Shown here piece by piece: positions 9,961 to 21,612 of a DNA stretch of 40,938 nt. Position 1 is the first letter of the stretch; each line of letters starts with the position of its first letter. The position numbers and the translations under genes are program-made. The notes beneath the pieces are model-generated. The model searched no databases, was not told the origin of the DNA, and saw only the letters and a program-made list of their open reading frames with translations. This stretch comes from Chara braunii (taxonomy: Eukaryota; Streptophyta; Charophyceae; Charales; Characeae): contig BFEA01000035.1 in the NCBI GenBank assembly GCA_003427395.1, positions 2,188,858 through 2,229,795 on the forward strand, given 5' to 3'.

Positions 9961-12130
9961 TCCAACTTAGAAAAACTTATAGTGATAATATACCATAATA
10001 ATTGTTAATTCACAGATATCAAAAATATTTTATAATAATAATAACCCTTGGAAAATGATATATCACCTTTTAGTAATTGACAAAAATAATATTCGTAAAA
10101 ATCAAATACATCCTACTCAGGCCAGTCAATCACTAGAAGCATAGACAACCACCTCATAGTGGTAAACCTACATCAACAGATATATCATATGATAGATATG
10201 TTATGATTAAAGATGAAATCGTCAACCAATAGCACTCTCAGACATAATAATAATGAACGTATCACATTCTACTCCCCAGCTTTGACAGAAGTATACTGTG
10301 GCGAGGGGCAGTGTAATCCTTTTCATAATGGATAACATCTTAAATCCCTGAGCCCCGCTCAAGGATTAAGCCTCACTCTTGCTCCCTCCGATTCTAGCAT
10401 TCGTTCCTCGCAGACCTCTGCCGACAAAGTAAACAACCTCACCATACACGCTTCGGGATGTATTGTCCCGTCCTATGCTGGCGAACCCACTTGTCACAAA
10501 GATAGTTGGGGATTCAATCCCTACTTTCCTGTGGCATGTAGTAGTTGCTTCCCTCATAGACCAAAGTCATACAAGGCCCAAACACTTTCCTCCTTTTTAG
10601 TAGTAGTGTAGTTATTTTATCACAGGAGATACAATAACAACACCCCACTATGGACCAGGAACGTAGTTCCGGCGTGGGTGTCACTACTACTTACAAGACA
10701 ATCTATAACTCCTTCAAAGTCATCTTTAAGGGAAACAATAACATAGGATTGTCACATTTCTCAGAGCAGACCTCACACATCGACCACTCCACGAGACAAT
10801 ATCTTATCCCAAGGAAGCGGTCACTCCATTCACCTCTGAATCCGCATTAGACGTGGATTCGGTGTAATATCTCTACCCCCTTTTGGAGAGCAATCCAAAC
10901 AAATAACCTCATCAGTCAGTCATAAATCGATATTTGGACTTCAGACACTCATATAAATCCTTGCAGATTGATAGGTTCAGACCAGTACTTCAGATAAATA
11001 ACCTATGTGAATATAATAAAAAAGGATGATCATCAAGCAAGACGACATCAAGCATACAACCTCACATAGATAGACACAAAACAGGCTTATTCACAATAGA
11101 ATCTGGCATATATGAATAAATTTAACATATAACTCAAAAGAAAGCCCATAGGAAAAATAGTCTCAAGTCCTTAGTTCAAATTCCATATAGATTCAAGTGG
11201 ATGGTCCAAACTTGAAAAGGCACAAGTGGAGGTCTAACATTACCTACATCCCCTCATCCTAACGAAAGTAAACAGGATGACTTAATTGTTAGCCCCCTTA
11301 CTGTCATTCTTACTGCTCTAGGGTCAAATACCACTTTTGTAGAGAGAACGTCATGCAGATCTACTATCTTCCATGATTATATAGATTGATCCACCACTTG
11401 GGACCCAGACTCAAACATCTCAGTCCATACTCATAATACCTTTCAGTTTTCCTTACCCCATCTCTCCTCAATGTGCTGAGACGGCTCCTAGCCTGACACT
11501 TAGGAGAGGATCTATACTTTCAACTATTGACAGAGGAATGTTATTTCACTCATCCTTAGCTCCATTCCGATGCAACCGTATTACGATGCTTTCCCATTCA
11601 CTCAGATGACTCTTATGGCAGTCAAAAAGGGTACGTCATAGGGCTAACTCTCACAATAGTCATGCTTAACCTTAGCCCTATCAAGTACTCAAAGCATCAT
11701 CCAAATCTCTCGGCCATCTGATCAGAAGGGTTATCAATTCCAACTATCATTATGCCAGTCAGGGCTCGTGAACACATAATCAAAACACTTATCACTCTTG
11801 AGTCACTCATGCTGCGTTAATCAGAGCCCAGTCGTCTCGACCAAAACCAGGTCACACAATCAACCCTCACTTCATGCTTTATCCAACATCGTCTGTAACC
11901 AACCATTCCATCTAAGTCAATCAATAAAGCAGAAATGGTCATTCCGTCTGAGTCATCAACCTGCCACAAATCTAGGTCCGATTTCTAAGGACCTCCAAAT
12001 CCTATACTTCAACAATAGTCAAAATATCAACCAATCACTCATACAAGTTTACCCAAGACTTCTCATCTTTGCCTATTTCTCACTTCAGATACCCGGATAT
12101 CGTTCCACCAGGGACAACGGTAGGCAACCG
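9961..12130. other. Gene-poor AT-rich interval
   Basis: No coding frame with family resemblance, and no clear tandem repeat. It would be the internal or leader region of the minus-strand LTR element implied by the PBS. Confidence 0.4.
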
Positions 12131-12132
12131 TT

Positions 12133-12151
12133 ATCCCCGGCAACGGCGCCA
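12133..12151 (-). promoter_or_regulatory. Primer-binding site matching the 3' end of plant tRNA-Asp
   Basis: The plus strand reads ATCCCCGGCAACGGCGCCA, identical to the 3' end of plant tRNA-Asp with its CCA-compatible terminus. The minus strand is therefore the PBS of a retroelement transcribed right to left. A PBS of this kind is characteristic of plant Ty3-type elements of the Tat/Athila group. No tRNA body precedes it on the plus strand, so it is not a tRNA gene. Confidence 0.75.
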
Positions 12152-12153
12152 CC

Positions 12154-13130
12154 TGTCGAGCGCATCGATCCGGCACCGCACCAGGGCAGCGCGGGACCCT
12201 CTCGGCCGCGTCACGCAGGAGTTGGTTTTAAATCCTTCGCCGCGAATATACATGGAGCTTCCGCAAGCCTCTCCGACCGAGTGCGCTAGCCATACCTCTC
12301 GCGAGCCCCTACGACAGGATAGGGCCTACGCGAGGTACAACTTACCTTCACCTTACGGGAGTTGTCACCTCCCTTCGGTGGGCGTATCCCCGCCGAGCTA
12401 CCGGTCCACAGTACGAAAGCTACTCAGTTGCAATCGCAGAGGTGGACCAGCCGAGGGCATTTCTCGTTTGTTGTAGCATAGGGGGTACGCGCGGTAATAC
12501 GCCTCTATCGGACCCGCACGCGACCCGACATTTTAGGGGGCTGAGGTCCCAAACCCGACCCGTTGTCGGTCGACTAGGACGCATCCCACACACCACATGC
12601 ACTCCTTTTTACGAACACACACACACCAAAGAAAATAAAACACACACACACGAAACAACACAACACAAACAATACGACAACACTCCTAGTCCCTTAGTAA
12701 GCGTCCCATAACTCTCTGACGCGAAAATCAGATAAGCGTCGCGCGCGAGACTTGGTTTAAAACCGCGCGGACACAGGGTTACCTCATATCGACGCGCAAT
12801 GTAAGCATACGCAAGCAGTCGCAATGATGACGTACTATGTAGTGCCTATGATCAAGCGGTCCCACGTGGATCCGAGTACCGCTTATGACACTTAAGTGTC
12901 AGACTCGAAGTGTCGTGAGGGTCTAATCCTTCACGACATTGCACGGCTGAAGGAATAGTCGTGCAGCCGCCGCGAGACCTCCGGCCTTTGGTCTGAGCGT
13001 CTCGGTAGGCAAGGCAAATAGGCTCTGCACGGGGCCAGATTCCTTCCCTGCAGAGTCTAGGGCTTGGGATGTCCTGGACAAGGACCTTGAATCCCGGCCC
13101 AGGACCAACGTCCGGCTATAAAAATCTATA
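12154..13130 (-). mobile_element. Candidate 5' LTR region of a minus-strand LTR retroelement
   Basis: Two bases beyond the PBS the plus strand begins TGTCGAG, which on the minus strand would be an LTR ending CTCGACA. The outer boundary is not seen: I could not find a second copy of this LTR in the window, and the right limit given is arbitrary. The interval contains two TTGGTTTWAAA-CGCG segments (about 12220 and 12750). Confidence 0.35.
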
Positions 13131-13925
13131 AAAAACAAAAGTAAAAAGGGAATCCCCTTCTCTCTCGGGACACAACCTGGTTAACCCTTATGCACAATCA
13201 CAGTGACCTCTCAAACACTCAGGGCGCTTATAAATATATAAGGATTAGTTTTATAGGACGATCACTTATCACAGTCACAGTGAGACTCCTTACAGCCATA
13301 TATGTATGTAATCGCAGACAGTCACATCTAGAGTCCGAACCACGCACATACCTACAATCACATCAAAGGTCCAACAAAGGTCCACGCACTACACGGGGTC
13401 AACTTCAACCATTCTTTGCACTCATACCCCTCGCTTTAGCCATAGAAACCTCACTCGTTCAACTCTTAAATAAATACTCAGTACCTTTGTTGGATGGCCA
13501 TTCAATAAAGTCCGGGTGAAAACACAACAAAACANTTCAATCACAAGGCTAAAGCCTTTAGGTTGAGTGGTAGGAGTGAATTGGAGTTGAATCGTAAACC
13601 GACGAATCGGCAACCGACCTGTTATCAGTGATAACAGCAGATGATCATTGTGGATNAAGTTGAAACTAGTCAAAGTCCTGAATCAAACGATCAAGAGGAC
13701 CTGTAACACATGACAGACNAATCCCCAAGCTAGATCTATAAGTCAATGGAGAATAATCCCNATATCACGATCTCACTCAAGAATCATTCTACCTAACTAT
13801 ATCTAAGCTTACCTCTAAGCAAGTGACCAAAGAAAGGTAGACTCATGGCAAATCTCCCCTATTCAGAGTGGACTACCAAAATCGTCACCTGTCAAAATAT
13901 AATCTATTTCCTTCAAACTAAGAAA
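13131..13925. other. Unannotated interval with four ambiguous bases
   Basis: Single N positions occur at 13535, 13656, 13719 and 13761, the only ambiguities in the window. No gene seen. Clustered single Ns suggest a consensus of non-identical repeat copies. Confidence 0.6.
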
Positions 13926-14300
13926 ATTTCGACAGCGCTTCCCGTAAGAAAAGTGTCTTTCCAGAATTTATATAAGTCCAAATATGAAAGCAGAAATAAA
14001 CTTTAATTCTGAAATGTCCAATTTTGTTTAACTGAACGAATCAGTAAAAATTTGGGCAGCACTCCCTTTAGAACGAGAGTCTTTCTCAGATTTATACTAA
14101 GTCATAAATGAACTTCAAAGACAACTTGAGTTCAACTTTAGACAAGATTTAACTAACTTCTTAATTTTGCAGAAATTTCGGCAACACTCCCCTTAGAAAA
14201 GTGTTATTCAAAAATTTATACAAGGCTAAGTTCAGAATTTGAAAGTAACTTTGACTTATCAAAGTCCAATTTTGTCTAACTTTCTGTCCCATAGAGAAAG
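13926..14300 (+). repeat. Degenerate tandem repeat, period about 122 bp
   Basis: AAATTTCGACAGCGCTTCCCGTAAGAAAAGTGTC (13926), AAATTTGGGCAGCACTCCCTTTAGAACGAGAGTC (14048) and AAATTTCGGCAACACTCCCCTTAGAAAAGTGTT (14171) start successive units. Each is followed by an ATTTATA(CT)AAG and an AATGAAC/AAGT segment. A fourth, more diverged unit begins near 14285. Confidence 0.7.
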
Positions 14301-14620
14301 TAGCTTGCCAAGATTAATACAAAGCCAAGTACAAAAAATGATCCCAGAAAATGCGAGAATTGATCTAAGTAAAAAAAACTTAGCTCAGAAAATGCAGGAG
14401 TTGAAACTAACTCCTATAGCTCTAGCACGCGGCGAGCGACTAAAGCAACTACCTATCAAACTGAAACTCATACCAAGTAGTAATCTCACTCAGCCACATG
14501 TAGGCCAACCCACAAAGGTAAGTACTCTCAGCATCCCAAGTTTATCTAGACAACAATAGTTTATGATGTTTCAGTAATTTTAACCCTCTTATACCGAGCT
14601 TACATAAGCCATAAAGTCAG
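14301..14620. other. Unannotated stretch
   Basis: A frame of about 100 codons at 14239-14559 overlaps the repeat and shows no family features; it ends in common low-complexity Lys/Gln/Leu sequence. No gene called. Confidence 0.4.
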
Positions 14621-15500
14621 GTCACCCAAACTTATGGAATGAGCCTAACTTGCCAAACAGTATACACAAAACAGAGGGTACAACTACTTTTCTCTTCTTT
14701 CGGCATATGACTAGGTCATTCTAGTCGCCATGAACTGTTTAAGATATCCAAGTTATATATATATATGTTTTCCCTTTGTCTTCTAAGACTGCATAGGACT
14801 GAACTAACTTAAGTTCAGCCTGCCCCAACTTACCATCAATTTTATTCTTAGTTATACTATCTTCAAGTTGTAATAGGTTATGGTCAGACCACCTAAACTT
14901 ATATAACAGTCAGATTAGCTCGTTCTTAAATAAAATAATAATAAAGTATAGTCAAATTGTAACCTTTGGGTTCCAGCATGTGCGAGGCTTTGAGCCAGAA
15001 CCCCTGAACTTACAGAAGGATCCAACTCTCTACCAATTTTATTTCTCTCTCAATCACCATGTGTGTGGCATCGAGTCAGACCCCCTGAACTTACAGAAGG
15101 GTTTACCCTTTTGCCAAGATTACTTCTTGAGAATAGAGAGCAGGAAGAGGTTGAGCCACCTAAACTTATAGAACAGCTCATACCTCCTCGTTTAGAAACC
15201 AAAGAAACAGATAAAACCCTGATGAAAACAAGGCAACCCAAGACACCAAAACTTATTGAATGCCCCGAGTCCCTGACAATCATGCACAATCAAATCCCTC
15301 ATAGGTCAGAGCGGTCAGGCCACCTGAACTTACAGAACGACATGACCCTATATGCAAGCCACAACACTAGGTTTCCCCAAACTTATGGGGGCATCCCAGC
15401 CTCTAGAGCAATCAGACCCCCTAAACTTATAGAAGGGTCTGACGCCCCATGCAAACAAAAGTAAACAAAGCACTGGGTGTCCCCAAACTTATGGGGACCT
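14621..15500 (+). repeat. Irregular array of a short hairpin motif, CCCCTRAACTTAYAGAAGGG
   Basis: About ten copies: near 14624, 14890, 15001, 15081, 15157, 15244, 15320, 15375, 15417 and 15481. The invariant centre is AAACTTA (or GAACTTA), flanked by C-runs on the left and G-runs on the right in many copies, for example CCCCAAACTTATGGGG at 15375 and 15481. Spacing runs from 42 to over 100 bp, so it is not a simple tandem repeat. Linkers are mostly unique. Confidence 0.75.
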
Positions 15501-18500
15501 CCCAGCCTCAATGACCCAGCCAACCATCAAGCAAAACAACCCTCCATCCTGCCTTTCCCCAGATGCAGTTATTTTCGGCAATCTAAATTCATACAATCAA
15601 TCGAGTTGAAACTGAAACTTGAACAGGCATTCCTTTACTTAATCTGGTTCAATGCTCTGAAAGTCAAACAAAGGTCAAAGTAGGGTTGCACACCATATAC
15701 TCAGTCAAAGATGCAATGGGTAGTAGAGATAGGGGTTATAATGGGGTTTATAGAGGGAAAACAAAAGATCACCCGTCAGTTCCTTACCTCCAGAACTCCT
15801 CCTGAGTTCCGGCAGAGCTCCCGCAATCGGTGGGATGACTCCCCACAGAGTCTTACTGCGGTCCTACGGGTTGCAATCTCGCCTGCTGCTTTCCTCTCAG
15901 AACCAACAGACTAGACTTAAAGTAAGAGAGGCAGAAGGATAAAGTTTTAGACTCTCAGATCCAAGAATGGTGCACTCTGACTCGCGGGACAGGGCCTTGA
16001 AACCTTGACTCGCCTGAGGGTCCGCAATGGTGGCCAAAACAAGTCGCCGCTTTGTCAAGTCGTAGTCAAATCGTCGAATGCCGACCCCGTGACGGTCCCC
16101 CAAATCGCAGCAATGCGCCCCCTTCTTCCCAAATTAATCACTCCAGGATTCTCGCAATCCCAAATGCATTGGCCATAGGTAAGCTCCAAACTCTGTGGCC
16201 TGCCTCCTACTAGCTCATACCACAATGAACTATGTGTCGGCTACCGGGTAGGTCTACAGCATTGTGACTGGCTGGTTACGGCACAGGCTGTTCAGACAAG
16301 GGGCGCGGCGGTCAGCTACAAAGTCAACAACCTTCACAACCCGCTCCTTCAGCCAATGGATAGGCGGCGAAGCTGGCATCAGGCAAATCTCCAAGCTTGC
16401 GGCCGACCCGTTGTTGCGAGAGCTAGCATAATGGGCGACACACCACCGTCTTCGCTTGCTGATTCCGCCCCAGCGCGTGCGCCGCCCGCCGATCAATGGT
16501 GCCGCCTCAACCGAGTCTCCGCACGACTGCAGCCAGTTCTTGACCGTTTTCCACAGGCCTCCGCAAGACTGCGGGACGGTAAAGGCGGATGTCAGCTAGA
16601 GCCTCCACTGCCGATTTCACTCAGTCCACGTTCCTGCTACACAAACCCCGTTGCAAACTCGCGCCCACTTGTAACTCCGGTTACGTTTTTGGCAAGGTAA
16701 GTGCCTTCAACCCCTTCCACTTTGGGCTGGTTTTTGCGCTGCTGGCTCAACCTTCAGGGTAGGTTCTCTTCCAACCCTTACCTTCCTTCACCTCGGCCTG
16801 GCCTGTGCTCACGTCGAGCTACCCAATTATGAAAGCTAAGAACGAATCCTCCCGAGGGGGAGACGAGGTACGTACCTCTCCCTTTTCGGTTTCCATCATC
16901 TCCATCCTCGACGCAACCATTTCTCCCTACTAACTCTCTCCATACCAATTAAGTACTAAAACTAACGTTGGGCTTGAGTTCGCCCTTCCAAAAAAACACA
17001 GGTTTGGCTTTTAAATTTGCCAAAATCTGTTGTAAAACGAACAAATACGACCTTTTTTCCACCGACTGCACCCAACACCCTTCTCAGTCTAGGTTCACTC
17101 TCCCTTCAAACTCCGAATCTACTAACCCTTTTTCAACTCTATCCCCGCCATTCACTTCGCCTTTCCTAAATCCCCCGAAATACCATCTTTACTCGCTCGT
17201 CTTCATCGTGAAACGAGCGAGCCATACGGTCTTCTTTCCCATCCCTTCAGTTTTCCCTCTCGCCATAGCTCAGCGCGGTGACTTCCTCTACTAATACCTC
17301 TTTCGTTGATTTTTGTTCTAAGCTAACCGTGGGAACGAGATCGCTCTGATCTAGGCACTAGAGATGAATCCTCATTTGCCCGTTCCTATCGGGAAGCGGG
17401 CGCAAACCACCTCTTCTTCTTTCTTCTGCCATAGCCCAGCGCACTCCGTTTTTCAACTAACAGACGTCCTGCTAACTCCCAGACAAAACTGACATTATAA
17501 TCAGTTTCGCTCGGGTCCAAAACCCCGGGATTGCATATTACCTCTCTTGATCCTACCAAGGATCGAGAGAGCTACGCCTCCTTAGCCGCGCCATGCTCGT
17601 CCCTTCCCCTCATTGCAAATCTCACATGCACCCGGCGCGGTACGCCGTCCAGGTTCATTCTGCACCCAACGCTTTGCTGCCTCTTTTGCTGGCCCAACGC
17701 TCGACAATTGCAGCGACCCGGCCCTGTCGCCCGTCGGTCCCGGACACTTCCCCCCATCGCTTGCAAGCCCCAGTTTCGCATCTGCTCGCTTCACCTTCGC
17801 CGCTGGCTACTCCGCCCCGCCTCTCTTCTTCTGCTTGGCACCCGTAGATGCGCTGTCTCAGCGCTCGGCCCGTCGGGTGATCGCAGGAAGAACTTCGGAG
17901 AAAGCCATCTACTACACGGTTCGATTAGTCTTTCGTCTCGAAACTCCCGACCGACGAGCGCTGCATTCGGTAGGGGCGCTGTGCACCCAACCCGGCGCCT
18001 CTGACCGAGGCACTCAAGAGTAGCAACGAGAGAGGGGGCAAAACCCCAAGGTGCTCGGCCCCCTTTTCCATATGCACGCGGCACCGATGTCCGTCTGGGT
18101 TCGGTCTCGTCAACAGTGCCCCGTCCCCACCCCCGTGTCAAGCTATCCGCTAGCACAGGCGCCCTTCGATCGATACAGGCAGTGAAACGGTGGTCACGGG
18201 GCTCAAAAATCGCAACAAGGTAACAACTCCTGATTCGACGCGCCAAGTAGTCCGGGGGGGGGCCTCCGGCGGGAATCGGACAGTGGTCTGCCTTGTAGCA
18301 GTCTACCCACTGACCGCTTACTTTGTCGCTCCGCCTTTCCTCTCTGCGCCCGCTTTTCCTCTCTGCGCCCTCTCCCCTGCCTACCTGCGCAATCTCCTCC
18401 CCGCTGCCTTCTCACCCGCTGTGCTCTCTGCCCATTGCACTATCCGCCCGCTGCTGTCTGGCGCCTCCCAACTTTACCCGTCTCTAGCTTAGCGATACAT

Positions 18501-19740
18501 CGTTGGCCCCTCCCGAGCGGCAGTGAGCAAATACTGTCGACGTTCATAGGGGGTGGGGACCAGAAGAGAGGCATAGCGACTAGCCCATCGAAATGGTTCG
18601 GTCCTGATGGTACCGGCTGACCCCTAGCCGGTATCGCCTACCTACTGCAGCAGGTATCGCACCTGCTGGTGGGTGCAGCCCCCCATGTTCCCTTGTTTGG
18701 AAGCTTGAGCACAAACGTGGTTGCTACGGGGGTTCCCCATAATACTGTAGAGTGGTAACTTCGACTTAGTCACAAAAACAGTTTGAAGTCACACTTCGGG
18801 CAATCCCGCGAACACAACATGCCCCCACGAGACCTCACAAAACCCGAAGCGTAGGGCGTATACATTCAGCATTACCGGCCATTTCGCCTCAAGTGCAATT
18901 ACAAACTCAGCCCTGACCGCGTCGTGGTTTTTCAGCCACGGCATAAGGGAGGACTTTTTGCCAGCACCTCAAACACGCGGACCCGTCAAACGGGGCACGC
19001 ACTCAAGGTCCTCGACTGCCGTGACGACCATTAGATCCGACGTCTCGTCCAAGTCAACGGTACGCCGGGGTATAAAAAAATACGACACTAGAATAAAATT
19101 ATTTAGAAAACGTCACCACCGATCGGACGCTGCCATTGACAAAACCAAGGGGGATAGCCCCACGACCCTCAACCCCATCGACTTCCTCCTCGATGCTAAG
19201 CTGCCGCTGCGTCGACGCTCGCCGGCCTCGATCCCCGAACCTTCGTAGTGTCAGTCCAATGTCGTAACCTATAAGGCTAAATCCAAGCCTGGTACTAGTA
19301 GGCTCGGAATCCTAGATGAAAATGGTAACACACGGGGCTCGGGGCCACTCCTCAACCTGCACTTGCACGCACGGCCGTCGAAAGTCCGTGTTGGTCTACC
19401 GACCGTGCCGCGGCTACCCCGATCTGACCGTATCCATCAGGTCCTATCATCTGGATCCGCCATATGCCTGTATATGCTCACCAAGTCGTCATTCGTACTA
19501 AACAGAAAGAGGAAAAAGGAAGGTATTCCTAAATCCTAGTTCAATCAAAAATAAATAATATTCATAATAATACGAAATGACCGGCGTCCGTGCCGGTTTC
19601 ACAATCATAATCAAAGGGGGAAAATCACGCGCGCCTTAAACCAGCACGCCCACGCACTCTCTATTCCTAGATACTATAGTCAAACCTTCAGTCAACAGAC
19701 TCCCACGACTCGCGTGGTCTTCCCAACAATTCTGAATCAA
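15501..19740. other. Long GC-richer interval with no supportable gene
   Basis: Many overlapping open frames exist on both strands (for example 16356-16700, 17531-18246 and 18958-19248). They arise from GC-rich, pyrimidine-skewed sequence, overlap each other on opposite strands and show no domain. Local features: TATAAAAAAATA at about 19070 and a GTGGTTTTTCAGCCAC hairpin at about 18925. It could be the LTR or untranslated part of an unrecognised element. Confidence 0.4.
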
Positions 19741-20055
19741 CCCAATCCTCTGTCATCTACAAAAACCAGTGCGGATACCCTTGTAAGGGTATTCGCACCG
19801 ACAACAGGAACAAAACAGCAATGGAGAGAAAGCTTGTCTTAAAAATACAGAATTCTCACGACCGGCCGCTCCGGGCCCAGTCCCCAATCCGTCAAAACCA
19901 CCGACAACCATAGCCACAAGGCCCTGCCGCTGCCGGCGTCTGATCTCCACTACCGCTCAGTCCCTTCGGCTGCCTTACCCCAAGTATACCGCTAACTCCA
20001 CCACCCGCCATCACTCCGCGCATCACGGGTCACCTCGAGCCTTTCTGGCGCCGCG

Positions 20056-20083
20056 TTTTTTTTTTTTTTTTTTTTTTTTTTTT
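20056..20083 (-). repeat. A28 tract (T28 on plus) inside the left element copy
   Basis: In element sense it follows GCAAGCTGAGCAAGCTATGCGTGACT, about 70 bases after the TATA box. Homology to the right copy resumes after it (TGATGCGCGGAGTGA, CTTGGGGTAAG). It is therefore an internal gain, not the terminus of the copy. Confidence 0.85.
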
Positions 20084-20148
20084 AGTCACGCATAGCTTGC
20101 TCAGCTTGCAGCCGAGATCAAAGAGAGTGAGAGGAAGGGGTTGCGATA

Positions 20149-20156
20149 ATTTATAG
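20149..20156 (-). promoter_or_regulatory. TATA box of the left LTR-like region
   Basis: The minus strand reads GCTATAAATTATCGCAACCC, matching the right copy at 37370. It is followed after about 20 bases by CTCTCACTCTCTTTGATCTCGG, a plausible start region. Conserved in both copies. Confidence 0.55.
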
Positions 20157-20845
20157 CGTGGAAAGCGGCGGGGAGGCTGCGCGAAGCATGGGGCGTAGAT
20201 GAGCAGGACATAAGAATAGCAGAGGCTCTAGAAGGATCGAGGGAGGCGAGTCGAATGGTCTGCGTGATTGGGATGGTCGTCCAAGTGGGGTGTGCTCCCG
20301 CCATTACCACATTCAACACATTGCCCCCAACATCCCAATCAGACAGCCAATCTTTCGCAGAGAAAGGAGAGGGGGGGGATCGGACGTCGCTTAGAGGGAA
20401 GACAAAGAGACATACAGGAAGGGGATGCGCAACAAGAAAGGAAGATGGTGCTGGGATGTAGAGCGGGAGAACGGGTCTACGCGGCGCGCAAAAATGCGCG
20501 CAAAAAATTCAAAATTCCTACTCCCGCTAATTCCCAACTGCTTCTTGAATTTCTTGCCGCGGCCGCTAACCGGCCACGTGAGGCCCGGATTACATTTTCT
20601 ACTCCGTCCCTCTTTTCGTTAAGGAAAAACAAAGAAAGAAAAAGAAATGAAGCCCCGTTTTTTCCTATTATCTTGAATCCGTACTTCGAGCTTTACGTGA
20701 GAATCGGTGAGATTTTCCCTTGAGGGTACGGAAAGCCGCCGAGTATGGATCGTGGCTTATCACTTCTATGATGCGCAGGGGGTTCCAAAAAAATAGCAGT
20801 CTCCTGATTGTTGTATGAGCATCCTAATTACTCTTAGGATCTGGA

Positions 20846-20968
20846 CGGCCACTTCTTCGTCAGCTGGCCCAGTCCATTAGCTATTCTACTTCGATGCATC
20901 CCACATCGCTGTGGATCTGCCTTCCCATTGTACACCTGATCGGGCGGGCCCTTCATCGTCAGCTGGTC
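20846..20968 (-). repeat. Pair of CAGCTGACGATGAAG repeats in the left U3-like region
   Basis: Two copies of GGNCCAGCTGACGAWGAAG about 98 bp apart, each followed by a G/C-rich GGCC-GATC segment. The same pair at nearly the same spacing occurs at 36507 and 36606. Confidence 0.75.
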
Positions 20969-21075
20969 CAATCGATTTTTTTAATTTTTTTTTAATACAC
21001 TGCGTGTTTTTGCCACGCGACCTTTTGAATTAAGAACGGAAGAAGAAGAAGGGGACAAAAAGAAGAAGAAGAGGC

Positions 21076-21590
21076 TCAAAGGAAATGGTCGAGTTCAGGA
21101 TTAAGAAGGGGAGGAAGAGGAGGAAGAAAGGCTGCCAGCACAGCCGGAGTTGTTGGCGCCCCCACTTCGTTGAAGTGGTGTTGGATGAAGAAGGGGTAGA
21201 GAAAGGCCCCCAGTACGTGTGCCAGAACACGTGGCGCCAGATCCGCAATGGCCCGTACGACCCGTCGCCACACCATGCGATTCTCGGAACCCGTCATCAC
21301 CAGATGGGTCTCGGTATACGGCCTTCGCTCCCTCTTGAGCACCGCGATGACGAGGAAATGGTACATTACATTCGACCGTTGGCCTCGTAAATGAGCATTC
21401 CTGCTAGCCTGGAAGCAACGCATCCTTTAAATGGCGGCTCCAGATATGGCTCCCATGCTGGATCAGGACGTGGGGCCCCCTCAATCGCTTCGAGCCTGAT
21501 TGTTGCAGGCTCCACCATGAACGAGACATCCGTCGGGTGGACAGTCCGGCTCGGAGGAACTACTAAGGTCAATAATTGGGGCACGCCTAG
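21076..21590 (-). pseudogene. Post-integrase element protein, C-terminal part, left copy
   Basis: Two frames carry the continuation: 21584-21366 (LTLVVPPSR, FMVEPATIRLEA, GAPRPDPAWEP, LIYEA) and 21423-21076 (MYHFLVIAVLKRERRPYT, THLVMTG, RRVVRAIADLAPRVL, QHHFNEVG, ending NPELDHFL). Both align with 35879-36392. A frameshift separates them near 21400. The second piece is uninterrupted here but split across frames in the right copy. Confidence 0.6.
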
Positions 21591-21612
21591 GTGGTTGGCG
21601 GAAGCGAAAAGG

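Noticed and set aside
12133-12151. tRNA-Asp gene
   Set aside because: Only the 3' terminal 19 bases match; no acceptor 5' strand, D-arm or anticodon arm precedes it, so a retroelement PBS is the better reading.
14621-15500. CRISPR-like array
   Set aside because: The window is eukaryotic, the repeat is short and variable, and spacer lengths are irregular with no cas genes.
17531-18246. Overlapping 130-157 codon ORFs on both strands
   Set aside because: GC-rich, pyrimidine-skewed sequence gives long frames on both strands at once; no motif, and Pro/Ser/Arg bias as expected from composition.
18958-19248. 96-codon ORF, basic composition
   Set aside because: No domain, no homologous copy in the window; the antisense is equally open. 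Left as unannotated.
20268-20723. 151-codon plus-strand ORF
   Set aside because: Lies antisense within the LTR-like part of the left element copy; the right copy does not preserve it.
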